Assembly: GCA_000507305.1 (NCBI GenBank) | Contig: DF239662.1 | Span: 62,001-126,000, forward strand | Direction of reading: 5' to 3' | From: Breviolum minutum Mf 1.05b.01 | Taxonomy: Eukaryota > Sar > Dinophyceae > Suessiales > Symbiodiniaceae | DNA: 64,000 nt | Shown here: in pieces, positions 19,369 to 29,605 of the stretch | Layout of the letters: each line of letters opens with the position of its first letter | Numbering within the stretch: position 1 is the first letter of the stretch | The notes under the pieces: model-generated | Told to the model about the DNA's origin: nothing | What the model saw: only the letters and a program-made list of their open reading frames with translations | Database searches by the model: none | Program-made: the position numbers and the translations under genes

Positions 19369-19484
19369 ATAATCCCTAAGGATCCAAATATGTCCTAAGA
19401 ATCCGGGATTTCCCCTTCAATCCTTGACCTGGGGATGGGAGACCATCAATCCTACGAAAAATCCGGGAGGGAAACCTGGATTCT
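19369..19484. mobile_element. IE-I element
   Basis: TAATCCCTAAGGATCC left, GGATTCTTAGGGA right, inner AATCCGGGATTTCC / GAAAAATCCGGGAGGG. Confidence 0.58.
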
Positions 19485-19489
19485 TAGGG

Positions 19490-20190
19490 AATATGAATTC
19501 AAACCTTCATGGTATTTTAGCAAAGAAGGGAATCTAATGGCCCCTCGTAGCATTGATTGAATTGTATTTCATTCTAATTGCTGCTGGTTGAAGATAGTCA
19601 GGTGCTTTGAAGATAGTCAGTGTTGATTCAACTAGGGCCTGTTATTGACCTCCGGAGCGAAAAATCCTCCTTTGCCTAGATGTTTTTTTGCAAAGTTCAC
19701 TATCTCCAAGTAGAAAACTGAACTTACAAAGTTTGTCAGATCCTTTCCGGGGAATAATTTTATTTGTATCCAAAAACTAGGAAAAGTTCTACACTAGACT
19801 GATAAGCAAAACAACGCATCTACTAGACCTGGATAGTTCTTTATGAAGACATTGAGTTTACCATGGCGAGCCGCATGTCGGAACTCGTGTCCTTCGTTTG
19901 AAGGCCAGAAAATCGCCTTCCAAACATCACGCATGGCTGGTATGATGTTTGGCCCGAGGACGGCAGTTTGGCTGTGTTTTTTAGCAGGTGATTTTCCAAT
20001 TAAACCACTGTTTTGAGCGGGGGGCGCAAGGGAACGAGATGGGTCTAGGATATAGACGATATATCGAAGATGAGTTATTTTTGAGGTGGTTCAAGAAAAA
20101 CTAGGATTTCAACAAGTCATTTCAAATTCGCCAGAGAACAACATGTGCAATGTGTGAAAAATAGTATGTCACAACCTTTGAAACTTCATC
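19490..20190. other. Gap without supported gene
   Basis: No complete element recognised. The stretch 19860-19920 has coding-like composition (ATGGCGAGCCGCATGTCGG) but no frame I would defend. Confidence 0.25.
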
Positions 20191-20196
20191 TTGTTA

Positions 20197-20479
20197 AACT
20201 CAACGGCATTCTTACTACATACACGAGTACGGGTCGGGCGTGGGGGGTTGCTTGCAGGAATGCATCAGCAACACGGAACGCTGCACCTCGCAGTGGAAGC
20301 TTGGAGCCGATGATAAAACCATGGTTTTTGAGCGATTTTCTAGCGACCAACAACCTGCCGGTTGGTCACCCCAAATGGTGGCAAAAAGTAAGGGAAGCCT
20401 ACTACCCAAAATGGCCGAAACATTCAGGCAGGGGGGATGGCATGAAGACCGAAGAGTGGTTGGCCTTAGTTTAGGTTAA
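20197..20479 (+). CDS. Long coding island with two open frames
   Basis: One frame (94 codons) reads YIHEYGSGVGGCLQECIS, NTERCTSQWKLGADDK, TMVFERFSSDQQPAGW. The other, open from 20145 (109 codons), reads GRAWGVACRNASATRN and PWFLSDFLATNNLPVG. GC is higher than the surroundings, so one is very likely an exon. The cysteine-bearing frame looks better to me. Confidence 0.55.
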
Positions 20480-21054
20480 GGAATTTAGGGATGTATGTTA
20501 CATTGCCCAGATGGTTGGGTTGAATCAGAAACCACCAGCTGCCTGCAGTAGAAAATTGATCTGGTCAAATTAGCTTGCTATCTCACACGGGTGCCTTACC
20601 TCGAAAGGTAGCTTATTGGAAGAGAAATCTCCCGGCTATTTCGGGAAATCTAGATTGGTGAAACATTATATTTTGGCCCCGGAAAACTCGCTTTCCTCCC
20701 AAAACATATTTGCACAACTACTTAGAGAAGAATTGGGTTTGGTGACTTTGTTTTTGTTGGGCAGTGTAACGATATAATTTGAAGGGAGTGGATGATTCAG
20801 ATCCTGTACTTACTTAAAAGTAGTATTACGAATGAGTTCCGAAAATTCTGTGGTGCGTCATGTATACCAACGAGAAAATCCATGTTTCAGGTCTACATGT
20901 AGAGTTGTTTTTTTCGTGTTTCGGCAAGAATTCAGGCAGATCTGTTTCGATATGGGGTAAGATCTTTTTAGTTTCAGAGCAGGTGACGGCGTGGGTAGGC
21001 GTGACTTTGGCAACAACGACAACAAGTTGCATTACTGTATCGGATCTTCCTTAG

Positions 21055-21965
21055 AGTAACATGTCTTTCGGAAATCGTCAATGCCATTTCCCATGTTTTG
21101 ATCTTTTTCGAACGAGGGAGGCCAGGCCAGTAAACTAGAAATGTTACCAAGTTTAGTTACATGAGAAACTAAATATGGTTGGCGGTTCAGGGTATCAACT
21201 AGTGCGCTTTGTGAATATTTTGTTTGCTACACTCCTGATGGAAATTCGTATTAGATCAACTGGGTGACAGGGTGAGTCAGAAGCAAATCAATGCAACAGA
21301 GTCATAGAGTCATAGAGGTGTTTTTGTTTGTTGCCTTTTGACCAGCTACTCCCTTACAATGACAAATGACAAACCCTAAGCTCACAGAGAGTTTGTTCCT
21401 TAAGTGTTGCCCGGACGTCTTTTTGATGTTTGCACAAAACTGGAAATTGCCTGGAACTGTTGATGATGATATGATGATCTATAGATCATGCTGTTAGTTT
21501 CATGTGTTTCTTTTCATTCTCAACCTACTTGGGAAAGATGTATCCAATTTGACCAGCATATCTTTTGATTTTTTTCAAGATGCACCTATCAAGTTGCCCA
21601 CCCAGATTCACTCCTTCACCACCTGAATCACTCTATCACCAATCAGGAATACCTTGGAGTTGATAGGTCGCTTGGCTTTGTTTCTGGTGACAGTGACAGC
21701 GGTTGAACTCGGTTTTTGTATGTTTTTGCATGGCAAAAAGGCCAAGTGTATTGTACAGAGCAGGTGAACAAAAGAAACTTTTGAACTTTTTTCAAAGTAG
21801 CAAGTCTACTTGGCCGTACTTCCTGAGATTAGCTATCGAAATAGTTTGTAAGTGGGATATAAGCATTCACATACTTTGATTGGTATGTTTAAACCTTGTT
21901 GGGATGTGTTGAAGTTTTACTTCAACGATCCATTGCTGTAACAATGACAATCAACATGACGGTTT
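21055..21965. other. Gap without supported gene
   Basis: Intron-like, no complete TIR element recognised. ATAGAGTCATAGAG direct repeat near 21301. Confidence 0.25.
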
Positions 21966-21971
21966 CTTTTA

Positions 21972-22080
21972 ATTAAACTCCAGTAAACTAATATAGCAAT
22001 GAAAAATAGACCCTTGGAAGATGTATCTCCTATTGAAAATGCGGATATTCCAGCCAGCTATGTTAGTTTACCAGAGGGTA
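21972..22080. mobile_element. IE-D element
   Basis: AAACTCCAGTAAACTAA left, TATGTTAGTTTACCAGAGGG right. Downstream frame LPEGISSLKTTDSTK is open in the phase predicted by GTTAG-TTTA. Confidence 0.58.
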
Positions 22081-22347
22081 TATCCAGCTTAAAGACCACC
22101 GACTCCACAAAAGTTTGGTTCATGATATGCGAAATTAACCGAGCAGCATGAACCGAGCAGCGACCATTTTTTTCCCTGATTCTTTGCTGTGTGTCGGGGT
22201 GATGTTTACTGCCCCGTTAGATAGGGATTTTCCCGCACAAGGATCCCGAGGAACCAATCAGTATAATCCAATGTCCTAAGTGTTTTGAACCTGGCTCTGG
22301 TGATCCAACACTAGACATCTAGCCTTACTGAGACCTGAGAAGATGTT

Positions 22348-22878
22348 GTGGATGGACACCTAATATTCAATCAAAAACAGATAGAATATACATACATTAC
22401 CTTTAGAAGACCTGAACCATTTCAGGAGGTATTTGCCTGGATGTTTATGAATAATATTCATCGTTGTGTTGATCATCATCATATGCACAATCCTGTATTT
22501 AGATGTATATATTATATAGTCACTATATGTCACAATGATATATTCATAAATTGTATTCACCATCAGTTTATTCACTCACATTTACCATCATTCCTAGTAG
22601 ACTTGTTACATATTCATTTCTTCACTTCAAACAATTGCACCCCTGCCAATCTTTCCCATCAACGTATCACCCAACACTTTCGGTCCATCCACCCCAATTA
22701 TACCCCCCATCATAACCCCCATTTCCCCACAAAAAAACAACATCTCGCATTTTTTCCGTGGGAAAAGACGCCGTTCAAACGGATATATACGTTGTTTCAA
22801 AAACACCGAAAAAAATCGGTTGATGCTTCAGAAATCCGGCTAACTACCTGGGATGTACACTCCGGTACTCTAGCATAG
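22348..22878 (+). CDS. His-rich open reading frame, 176 codons
   Basis: The longest uninterrupted + frame outside the ankyrin gene and simple repeats. Rich in His, Ile and Asn (NNIHRCVDHHHMHN), with a C-rich, TA-poor composition that lowers stop frequency. The last part overlaps an IE-A remnant. Exon or chance is undecided. Confidence 0.35.
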   Translation: MDGHLIFNQKQIEYTYITFRRPEPFQEVFAWMFMNNIHRCVDHHHMHNPVFRCIYYIVTICHNDIFINCIHHQFIHSHLPSFLVDLLHIHFFTSNNCTPANLSHQRITQHFRSIHPNYTPHHNPHFPTKKQHLAFFPWEKTPFKRIYTLFQKHRKKSVDASEIRLTTWDVHSGTLA

Positions 22879-23046
22879 CAATGGAACATCCACCATTTGA
22901 AGATGTATTTCCTATTCAAGATGGGGATTTTCCAGCCAGCTATGTTTGTCTCCCGGAGGGTAAGAAAAATCGGTACATAATGGGGATGAACTATCAACAC
23001 CTCAACAGGTGATGCGTTTGGCCGGATTTCTGAACCAACGATCAAC
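22817..23046. mobile_element. IE-A split by IE-D
   Basis: GGTTGATGCTTCAGAAATCC left and GGATTTCTGAACCAACGATC right are IE-A ends. The middle (22856-22962) is a whole IE-D. Confidence 0.6.
22856..22962. mobile_element. IE-D nested in IE-A
   Basis: TACACTCCGGTACTCTAGC / GCTATGTTTGTCTCCCGG, TA on both sides. Confidence 0.62.
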
Positions 23047-23214
23047 ACCTACGGGACCGGAGGATGGGCTCCATTCGGACGGTCGGTGATACGTGCTTAT
23101 AATAACCATATGGTGATCGTTGGAAAGTCCCCAAGACCGGTTGTGTTGTGTTGTGGGACCCGTTCCAAATGGCCGAACTTCATTGAATTTTATACATAAT
23201 GACGCCCCATCCTA

Positions 23215-23418
23215 ACCACCACCTACATCCAGTGGGATGATCCTCGAAAGAATGATCAGGCTTTATGAAACAACAATTGCTTGAATGGTTAGGATCACCC
23301 CCCCCATTTATAAGCCATGAAGTTCGGCCATTTGGAAGGGGTCCCACAACACTAGTTTAGGGGACTAAAACGATCACCATGGTTATTAATCACTTACATC
23401 CAGTAGGATGATCCAAGT
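23215..23418. mobile_element. IE-G element, rearranged
   Basis: Core TTATAAGCCATGAAG...GGTCCCACAACACTAG and right end AGGATGATCCAAGTA. The left arm carries a second insertion or duplication. Confidence 0.45.
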
Positions 23419-23650
23419 AAACCATCTAATATATATATATATACCTGCTAAATATTTCAACATATCACCATTATGTTCAACAATTGCTTGGTGCGGTTCA
23501 AACGGTTCAAACCCCCCGGCCTTAGGTTTGATCTTCGCAGGGCTCACGGTCTTCTTGGCTTTTTTGCCTTTGGCCTTGGACTGCCGCACCGATGCGAAGA
23601 TCCGAACCGCCATCGCCTTTCAGGTCGGTGGGCTGGTCATGAATTTCGCT
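23408..23650. CDS. Coding island, strand unresolved
   Basis: On the + strand a frame contains ALGLIFAGLTVFLAFLPLAL (membrane-like) and ends AFQ at a CAG-GTCGGT donor. On the - strand the same bases read AKGKKAKKTVSPAKIKPK, a lysine-rich tail. Composition shows it is probably coding, but I cannot choose. Confidence 0.35.
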
Positions 23651-23684
23651 TTACCGGAGTGGGTGGGGAAGGGTTGGAGGAAGT

Positions 23685-23711
23685 GTTGTTGTTGTTGTTG
23701 TTGTTGTTGTT
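23685..23711. repeat. GTT microsatellite
   Basis: About nine GTT units. Confidence 0.9.
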
Positions 23712-24211
23712 GGTTCTAAGAAAAATGGAAATGGGGAAATGGGCTATAAATACAGGAATTGGTTGCATTCATGTCTTCTTTTTTGTTTTTTTGTAAGGGG
23801 GACCCCTCAAACTAACATGACTAGCTGGAAAACTACCTGATTTTCACCGGAGATACATCTTCAAAGTGCTATGTATCCATTGTCATTTTTGTTTTCCCGT
23901 ATCACCAACTGGTTTTGACGGGTTTTGCCAGGAAGAGTGCAAGACCAGGAGCAAGAAGGGTGCGACCATCATGTTCTGAAGCGTTTCACCCCTATATTTT
24001 CTAGCTGGAGATCCACAAAAATCAAACACCCCAGCAGGTTAGGCATAAAATGTGGTTGATGTGGTTGGACTGGGGGCATCCGGGTACTGTTTGTTTTGTT
24101 TAAGATGACCAGTTCATGAGATGATTGTGTTATTTGGCTTAAGGTTGGACACTGGGAACCCCAACTACCTGGAGCTTTGAGCTACTTTGATGTTGGGCCA
24201 AAGGGGTGGTT

Positions 24212-24452
24212 TGCTATCAGATCCTAACAAAAGTATTTGCACCACATTTCACCACTATAAGGGGGTGATATGTATATATATATAAATAGTGCTAAGAACT
24301 CACTTTAGAAGTAAACCATCATATACTTTTGTTGGTTTAGTTGGTGATTTTTGCGGATTCTACCATGGGATTCATCACCATCTTTCATACCCATTTGGGA
24401 GAAGATTTTTGTCATTTTTCCAGCCACTTTACAAGCAAATCTAAGTATACTG
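24212..24452. mobile_element. IE-K element, long form
   Basis: Shares ATCAGATCCTAACAAAAGTA, GCTAAGAACTCACTTT and TTGGTTTAGTTGGTGAT with 63019-63252, ending AAGCAAATCTAAG. Shorter IE-K copies contain only the last third. Confidence 0.6.
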
Positions 24453-24528
24453 TAGTGTCAGGAATCATCCAAATACTGTCATATACATGAAAACATGTGT
24501 CTAGCTCAAGTTGTGAAATCCAGGAAAG

Positions 24529-24660
24529 CTTCTAGCTGCTTCCTTGCGTGCCACAAGGGTGGACAGTCGTTTCGGGAACAGCATTAAAACAACACGTATG
24601 GATGAAACCAAAGGCATCATTAAAATAACAGAGATGCTGAACAGATGCCGTAATTTTCAG
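24529..24660 (+). CDS. Exon, 44 codons
   Basis: Acceptor ATCCAGGAAAG, donor TTTTCAG-GTATGA, phase 0 at both ends. Reads LLAASLRATRVDSRFG, NSIKTTRMDETKGIIK, ITEMLNRCRNFQ. Amphipathic and charged, among the best exons here; no family recognised. Followed by an ordinary 109-bp intron. Confidence 0.68.
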
Positions 24661-24769
24661 GTATGACAGATTCCAACTTCCAGTTGGATCCTGGATTGAA
24701 AAAAACAGTTTCATGACTATTTTGTGTGTACAGTATGGGCACAACGATCGCCAAACATCAACTGAATAG

Positions 24770-24809
24770 TGTACAAGACCCAGATTCAATCATCTAACCA
24801 TACCCCAAG
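24770..24809 (+). CDS. Short exon between introns
   Basis: Acceptor CAACTGAATAG; phase 0 from the previous exon gives TRPRFNHLTIPQ. Donor CCCCAAG-GATCC is the IE-I left end. Confidence 0.48.
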
Positions 24810-24922
24810 GATCCAGGTATGTCCTACGGATCCGGGATTTCCCTTATACAATCCTATTGACAGGCTGTTTCGAAAACATCAATTCTACTGGATCCGGGAG
24901 GGGGTCTGGATTCTTAGGGATA
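24800..24922. mobile_element. IE-I introner candidate (24810-24917)
   Basis: CCCCAAG-GATCC left, GGATTCTTAG-GG right. Joined frame continues IRGCATQLCRDD. Confidence 0.58.
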
Positions 24923-24954
24923 AGAGGTTGCGCTACCCAGTTGTGTAGGGATGA

Positions 24955-25076
24955 TACTCTTGATGGAAAAAAATCCTGCACCAGTTGGTACTAGTATGGT
25001 ACATATCCCATAATATACAGGGTTTCATACATGTCAGGTGGTTTTCTCGCCAGATTTCTGGTTGCCATCAACAGTA
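24955..25076. mobile_element. IE-A element, donor mutated
   Basis: TACTCTTGATGG replaces the usual TACTGTTGATGG, removing the GT. Right end CCATCAACAGTA intact. Confidence 0.6.
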
Positions 25077-25084
25077 GTAAACCG

Positions 25085-25860
25085 GTAAATCGATCAACCA
25101 CGGTTGATCAGATCACCTTATTAAGCGAGAATTTCATGTTTTGGTGAGGATTCTGCAGCTAGTCCTAAGGGACGTGGATGATTTCTGTGTTTTTTTTAGT
25201 GTGCGGCTTTGCAGAGATGATTTCCTCGGGTCCCGGGTCCACGAACTTGTTTCAATGGAAAACAAAAACAACACCAAACACCTTTAAAACAGGGTAGTTT
25301 TTGTTTGACCATATTTTTGTTGCCAAATTGAGGGAAGCACACTTGAAATGTATAGAACTTTGACGAATGGATAGAAACAATGATGTTTTGAAAAATAAAA
25401 CTCCTTTAAGGGTGATTTTGGGTATTTAGTGATCAAAAATGCAGAGGTGTATTTAGTTCACCCAAGAAATAGCAGCCCCAAGAAGCACCATGTTTTTTGG
25501 TTCATTCTTTTGTTAGGTGCCCTTAGCCGCCTTGAACAGATACACCCCTTTATCATGGTTTGTTTTGGTGACACAGCCAGGTAGAGATCACTTAATTCCC
25601 CAAGACACCTGGCTGTTGCCCCATTAGTATTTTTTTTTTTAATGATGTGTTTTTTTTGATGATGAATGTAAAGGTGTTTCCCCTATAGTAATTCCTAGTA
25701 TTCAAGTGATGATGTTCCAACAAAATCAGCCAATCAACATCTGTTCTCTTTCGTAGATCTACCTCAATAATGCAGGTTTGCTTGGCAAAGTCTTTGTCTA
25801 TGTAGAGCAATGTTTTTAGGCCCTAAAGAAGCCTAGCTAATAAGACTGTGCGGATAGATA
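25085..25860. other. Gap without supported gene
   Basis: AT-rich, poly-T runs, no complete element or exon I can defend. Confidence 0.25.
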
Positions 25861-26157
25861 TTTGTTCCAGTATTCTACTCGAGACTCTCCCTCCAACCAT
25901 TGTGCTTCCCCTCTCCCTTTCGTCGAATTGATCGCAACCCCAACCCCACACCACCTCACTTTTTCTAGTTGGTGGCTTTCGGATCAACAAATCCAACTCC
26001 AGCAAATCAGCTTTCGGTTACCGCATTCTACCATTCTATCCCTTTTCGGTTTCCTACAATATATTCCCAGATAATCTCAAGATGAGGTCCATGATTTTTA
26101 TGTATCTTATCAGATCTGCAATTGCAAAACCGCAACAGTGGTGACTTTAAATCTTGA

Positions 26158-26328
26158 AGAGCGACCTGCGTGGTCCTTGCATGTGACAGCAACCTTTGTT
26201 TCACCCGGTTGTCGGCAGTTAAAAGGTGTGTGTACGATGTGGTACGTTGTTTGGTTTGGACTAAGATCATCCAGTTTTGGAGTGCTTGTTTGAAGTGTTC
26301 TTTTTATTTTGGCAAGGGTACCCTCTCT
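26158..26328 (+). CDS. Exon before IE-C intron
   Basis: Open 57 codons to ACCCTCTCT, where IE-C begins GAAACTAAC. Reads VVRCLVWTKIIQFWS, ACLKCSFYFGKGTLS. A competing frame ending at AAAAG-GTGTGT (VVTLNLEERPAWSLHV) and the reverse strand are also open. Confidence 0.45.
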
Positions 26329-26424
26329 GAAACTAACATAGCCAATGAAAATCAATGGTTGGAAGATGCAGTTTCTTTTCGGGATGGCCTATTTTCAGGA
26401 CCTATGTTAGTTTCAGGGAGTGTA
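26319..26424. mobile_element. IE-C introner candidate (26329-26410)
   Basis: TACCCTCTCTGAAACTAAC / GTTAGTTTCAGGGAGTGTA. GA...AG if spliced by the family rule. Confidence 0.62.
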
Positions 26425-26494
26425 TGTATTCCAGCTGGACTCCTTACAAATGGATTGTAGCGAACATTCTTTGCACCAAGTAAATTATACATAA
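26411..26494 (+). CDS. Exon after IE-C intron
   Basis: Phase 0 join: FQGVYVFQLDSLQMDC then SEHSLHQVNYT to TAA. The first codons are TIR-derived. Confidence 0.45.
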   Translation, partial: FQGVYVFQLDSLQMDCSEHSLHQVNYT

Positions 26495-26562
26495 ATGAAA
26501 CGGTAAAACATAGGGAGCAAACACATCGATTTAGCGATTGCCTCGAATACAATCATATGTAG

Positions 26563-26597
26563 ATATCAACCATTTGGTTGAACAACTGCCCCTAAAG
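26563..26597 (+). CDS. Short exon before IE-I
   Basis: Acceptor CATATGTAG; reads INHLVEQLPLK, phase 0 at CCCTAAAG-GATCC. Confidence 0.4.
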
Positions 26598-26718
26598 GAT
26601 CCGTTTGTTTGTCCTAAGACTCCGGGATTTCCACGAACCAATCCAAACTTTGGGGTCCCGGGATGTTTCGACCATGGATCGAATAGCGATCCGGGTGGGG
26701 TCTGGATTCTTAGGGCGG
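26590..26718. mobile_element. IE-I introner candidate (26598-26713)
   Basis: CCCCTAAAG-GATCC left; GGATTCTTAG-GGC right; inner ACTCCGGGATTTCC. Confidence 0.58.
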
Positions 26719-26770
26719 GACCTTTTTGACCGGTGAATTTTTGTTTCGGGAAAATCCTCCCAAGATGACC
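26714..26770 (+). CDS. Exon after IE-I
   Basis: Phase 0: GGTFLTGEFLFRENPPK. A TGA follows, or a GA-type donor (CCCAA-GATGACC). Confidence 0.42.
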
Positions 26771-26800
26771 TGACACTTCAGGAAGGTGCCCAGATCTCAG

Positions 26801-26829
26801 CATAAATCAGTGAAAGTGTTTGAAACACT
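26801..26829 (+). CDS. Short exon before IE-A
   Basis: Acceptor AGATCTCAG; HKSVKVFET, phase 2 at ACACT-GTTGATGG. Confidence 0.38.
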
Positions 26830-26934
26830 GTTGATGGAAGAAATCCGGCTAACCACCTGAGATGTATGAAACCATGTAAATAACGGGATGTTTGTACCTA
26901 TCAACTGTTAGCCGGATTTCTTCCATCAACAGCA
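26826..26934. mobile_element. IE-A introner candidate (26830-26932)
   Basis: CTGTTGATGGAAG / CTTCCATCAACAG with inner AAATCCGGCTAAC / GTTAGCCGGATTT. GT...AG. Confidence 0.68.
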
Positions 26935-27011
26935 TCATAGCAATTTGGAGTGTTTTTCTGGGCCTATTTGGAAATCTCGGAATAAAAAGTTATAGGGACT
27001 CGGGTCTTTAG
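26933..27011 (+). CDS. Possible exon after IE-A
   Basis: Phase 2 join gives IIAIWSVFLGLFGNLG then IKSYRDSGL to TAG. Hydrophobic. Confidence 0.38.
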
Positions 27012-28020
27012 AGTTCTTTCAATCTAGCATCCAGTAGGCAAGTGCTTCCAGAAAGAGTTTCCTTTGCTTTCACCCTCACTTGACAGGGCTTGCGAAGAAT
27101 GTCTCTATTTAAAGGGTTTTAAGTATCTCCCCCCAATAAAATAGATCTACAGTAATCTATACTGAAGTTTGTTTACAGATGTTTTCATGTGGCATGAATC
27201 TCATTGAACCCAGTTTTACTCTCTACCCAGAAATTTTGATACTTGGCTCAGACATATTTTTGCTATGAAAAAATTGGCCTTTTGGCAAAGCAATAAGGAT
27301 GAGTAATATAAAGATCTGTCTAACCCTTGGATTCTACTCAAGGGGAAGCTCATCTTGGAAGATGTGCACCTCATCTCGTTATTTCCAAGTGAAAAAACCT
27401 TAGGCTTGTCAGTTTTTGAGGTTTTCAGAGCTCCTTGGATGAGGTTTTTTCGCAAAACCAACCACCTAACCACGAATCAAACTGAAAAAAAGAACAGCTG
27501 CCCGCCACACATATGGGGTTCGTCACCAGGTAATGTGGAGCTACATACAAGGCCAGGTACGGTGGCCGGTTTTAAGGGATCGGTGTTTTGGGGCCCCAGC
27601 TGTGCCAAAACACGACCGGTTGTGTTTTGGACCTGTCAGGTCCGTATTCCAAGGTGCCTTCGGTGGAAGTCAATATGCAGCCAGGCTGATTTTTTTTTTT
27701 GGTAAGGTGTTTTCTATCGATGTTTGCATATGATGAAATCCTGGTGGAACAACCTCTGGAATAACTAACATGACTAAGTGGAATATGCTGGAAAATCTTT
27801 ATTTCTAATAAGGAAATACAATTTTCAACGGCCAACCTCCTGGTTTTCACGCCACGCCGGATTTCTGGTTGCCATCAACGGTCCGAGGTTTGGAAATATT
27901 TTGTGACCTTCAAAAATCAGGGTGAGGACGTCAGTTTTTGCGTCAAAAAAATTCGGAAGGTTGGAGAGGTTTTTTTTTCGGGTTTCGGTTTGGAGAGATG
28001 AGTGTGATATGTTGAACCAT

Positions 28021-28162
28021 ACTTGGATGTCCCAGGAAGTTAGGATCAATGGTTAGTAAATGGGTTGAAACCTAGTTATAAATGGGATATGATGGGATTA
28101 TATCCCACCTAAAAACCTATTAATTACTATACTACTATACTAACTTCCTGAACCATCCAAGT
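28021..28162. mobile_element. IE-H element
   Basis: ACTTGGATGTCCCAGGAAG left; TAACTTCCTGAACCATCC right; core TAAATGGGATATGATGGG. Confidence 0.6.
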
Positions 28163-28541
28163 AGGTCGCTTTTTTACATGTTTTTAAAAGCCGATGAGTG
28201 AGATGTGTTGAACCAAAAGTGTTTTTGTTGCATGTTTTGTTTCTAAAGTCACTAGAGCAACACTTGAAAAAGGCATTCACATGCAGAACACAACCCTGAT
28301 GCTTTGGCAGTACGTATGGTGCCCGTGCCCGTACGTGTTGTCCGGGGGAATTCTGATAGTCTGATAGTAAGCCATAATTGCCATAACTAATATTTGCTAT
28401 TAGCCAACTAGTATAACATCAATGGAATGTAACAAGGCACGGGTTTTGCACACTGCTCATTTGGATGTTTCCTGAAACCAACATAGTCCCTGAAAATTGA
28501 CGGTGCTAGATTTTTCAACTGGGGTTGAAACCACCAACTAG

Positions 28542-28611
28542 ATGCTCCATTATTCCTGCTAATCGGGGATGATAATCAAACCAATAGTAGAGGTTTATTT
28601 ACCATTACTGG
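28542..28611 (+). CDS. Exon between two IE-B copies
   Basis: Starts right after an IE-B right end (CCACCAACTAG, relic 28513-28541) and ends at ACTGG-GTGGTGG. Reads PLFLLIGDDNQTNSRG then LFTIT. Confidence 0.5.
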
Positions 28612-28706
28612 GTGGTGGTTTCAAATATTTTTTTATGTTCATCCCTACTTGGGGAAGATTCCCAATTTGACTAATATTTTTCAGGTAGGTTGAAACCACC
28701 AACTAG
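28608..28706. mobile_element. IE-B introner candidate
   Basis: CTGG-GTGGTGGTTTCAAAT / GTTGAAACCACCAACTAG. Downstream LQGFLMKRVG in phase. Confidence 0.64.
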
Positions 28707-28811
28707 ATTACAAGGATTTCTTATGAAAAGGGTGGGATGAGTTTATCCCCAATTAATAGGGAGTTGAGAAAGACCCTGGCATCACATCTCTGTCGCCGTA
28801 AGTAACATCAA

Positions 28812-28955
28812 CAGCTGTTTCTGGTTCCCTTAATAGGTGGTAGGTGATATATAATCACCCAATAGGCAATATATAAGTCGTATATAGGTGGTATATACTG
28901 CCAATTGGGTGATTATATATCACCTACCACCTATTAAGGGAACCAGGAAACTCCA
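28812..28955. mobile_element. T2 element
   Basis: TTTCTGGTTCCCTTAATAGG mirrors CTATTAAGGGAACCAGGAAA; the inner ATATAATCACCCAAT / ATTGGGTGATTATAT extends the palindrome to nearly full length. Confidence 0.8.
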
Positions 28956-29156
28956 TTGACAACAATCCCTTTCACAAGGGGATCCTAGGAATCCAAACCA
29001 CCCGGCCCTAAACCACCAAGTAGCCATTTGTTGAAAACTACCAACTAGATGTCTGGTTATTCATAAGGATGATATTGTTTATAATCCTTTGAAGAGGATT
29101 TTAATTCTTCTCAATGATAGTTTATCTATTGTATAATTATAAAATGCTATAAATAG

Positions 29157-29310
29157 TATCATTCGAGATGTCTCTGTCGCCAGGAGACTGTGCAAATGTT
29201 GACGCGTCATTGGATCTTCGTAGATGCCATGGGTCGTCTTGCCGCAGAGGTCAAGGGTCCAGGCTCCAATGGCGGTCAAGCGACTGAAGCTGGCTGTTCA
29301 GTATACAGGG
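29157..29310 (+). CDS. Exon, chain 29.2 part 1
   Basis: Acceptor TATAAATAG, phase 0, 51 codons. Reads RQETVQMLTRHWIFVD, AMGRLAAEVKGPGSNG, GQATEAGCSV. Donor TACAGGG-GTCATT, phase 1. The next intron (29311-29432) is ordinary, with a CCCTTTTTTCAG acceptor. Confidence 0.65.
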
Positions 29311-29432
29311 GTCATTAAATCTAGGCAATATCTGGTAAACCCCGCAAGCTGGGAAATCACCTATTGAACATGAAAGATGTCGATGCAGTTATGTTGTTAA
29401 ATTTCTTGACCGGAGATGCACCCTTTTTTCAG

Positions 29433-29605
29433 GCGCGCGTGGTGTGACGCCAGTTTTACCACCACAAGGTGAATGGACTTATGAGTTACTTGGAACAGGA
29501 TCAGAAGGCTATACAGCTACTGTATACTGTTTGCTGAACGGTTCATCATGCGAGACCGACATGGGTCCCGGTTGTTTCAGTATGATTTGTGTAACCTGTT
29601 TTGGT
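29433..29605 (+). CDS. Exon, chain 29.2 part 2
   Basis: Phase 1 is completed: ARGVTPVLPPQGEWTY, ELLGTGSEGYTATVYC, LLNGSSCETDMGPGCF. The Thr/Gly/Tyr pattern with paired cysteines resembles an extracellular beta domain, by appearance only. Open to TAG at 29606; a donor may lie at 29587. Confidence 0.66.
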
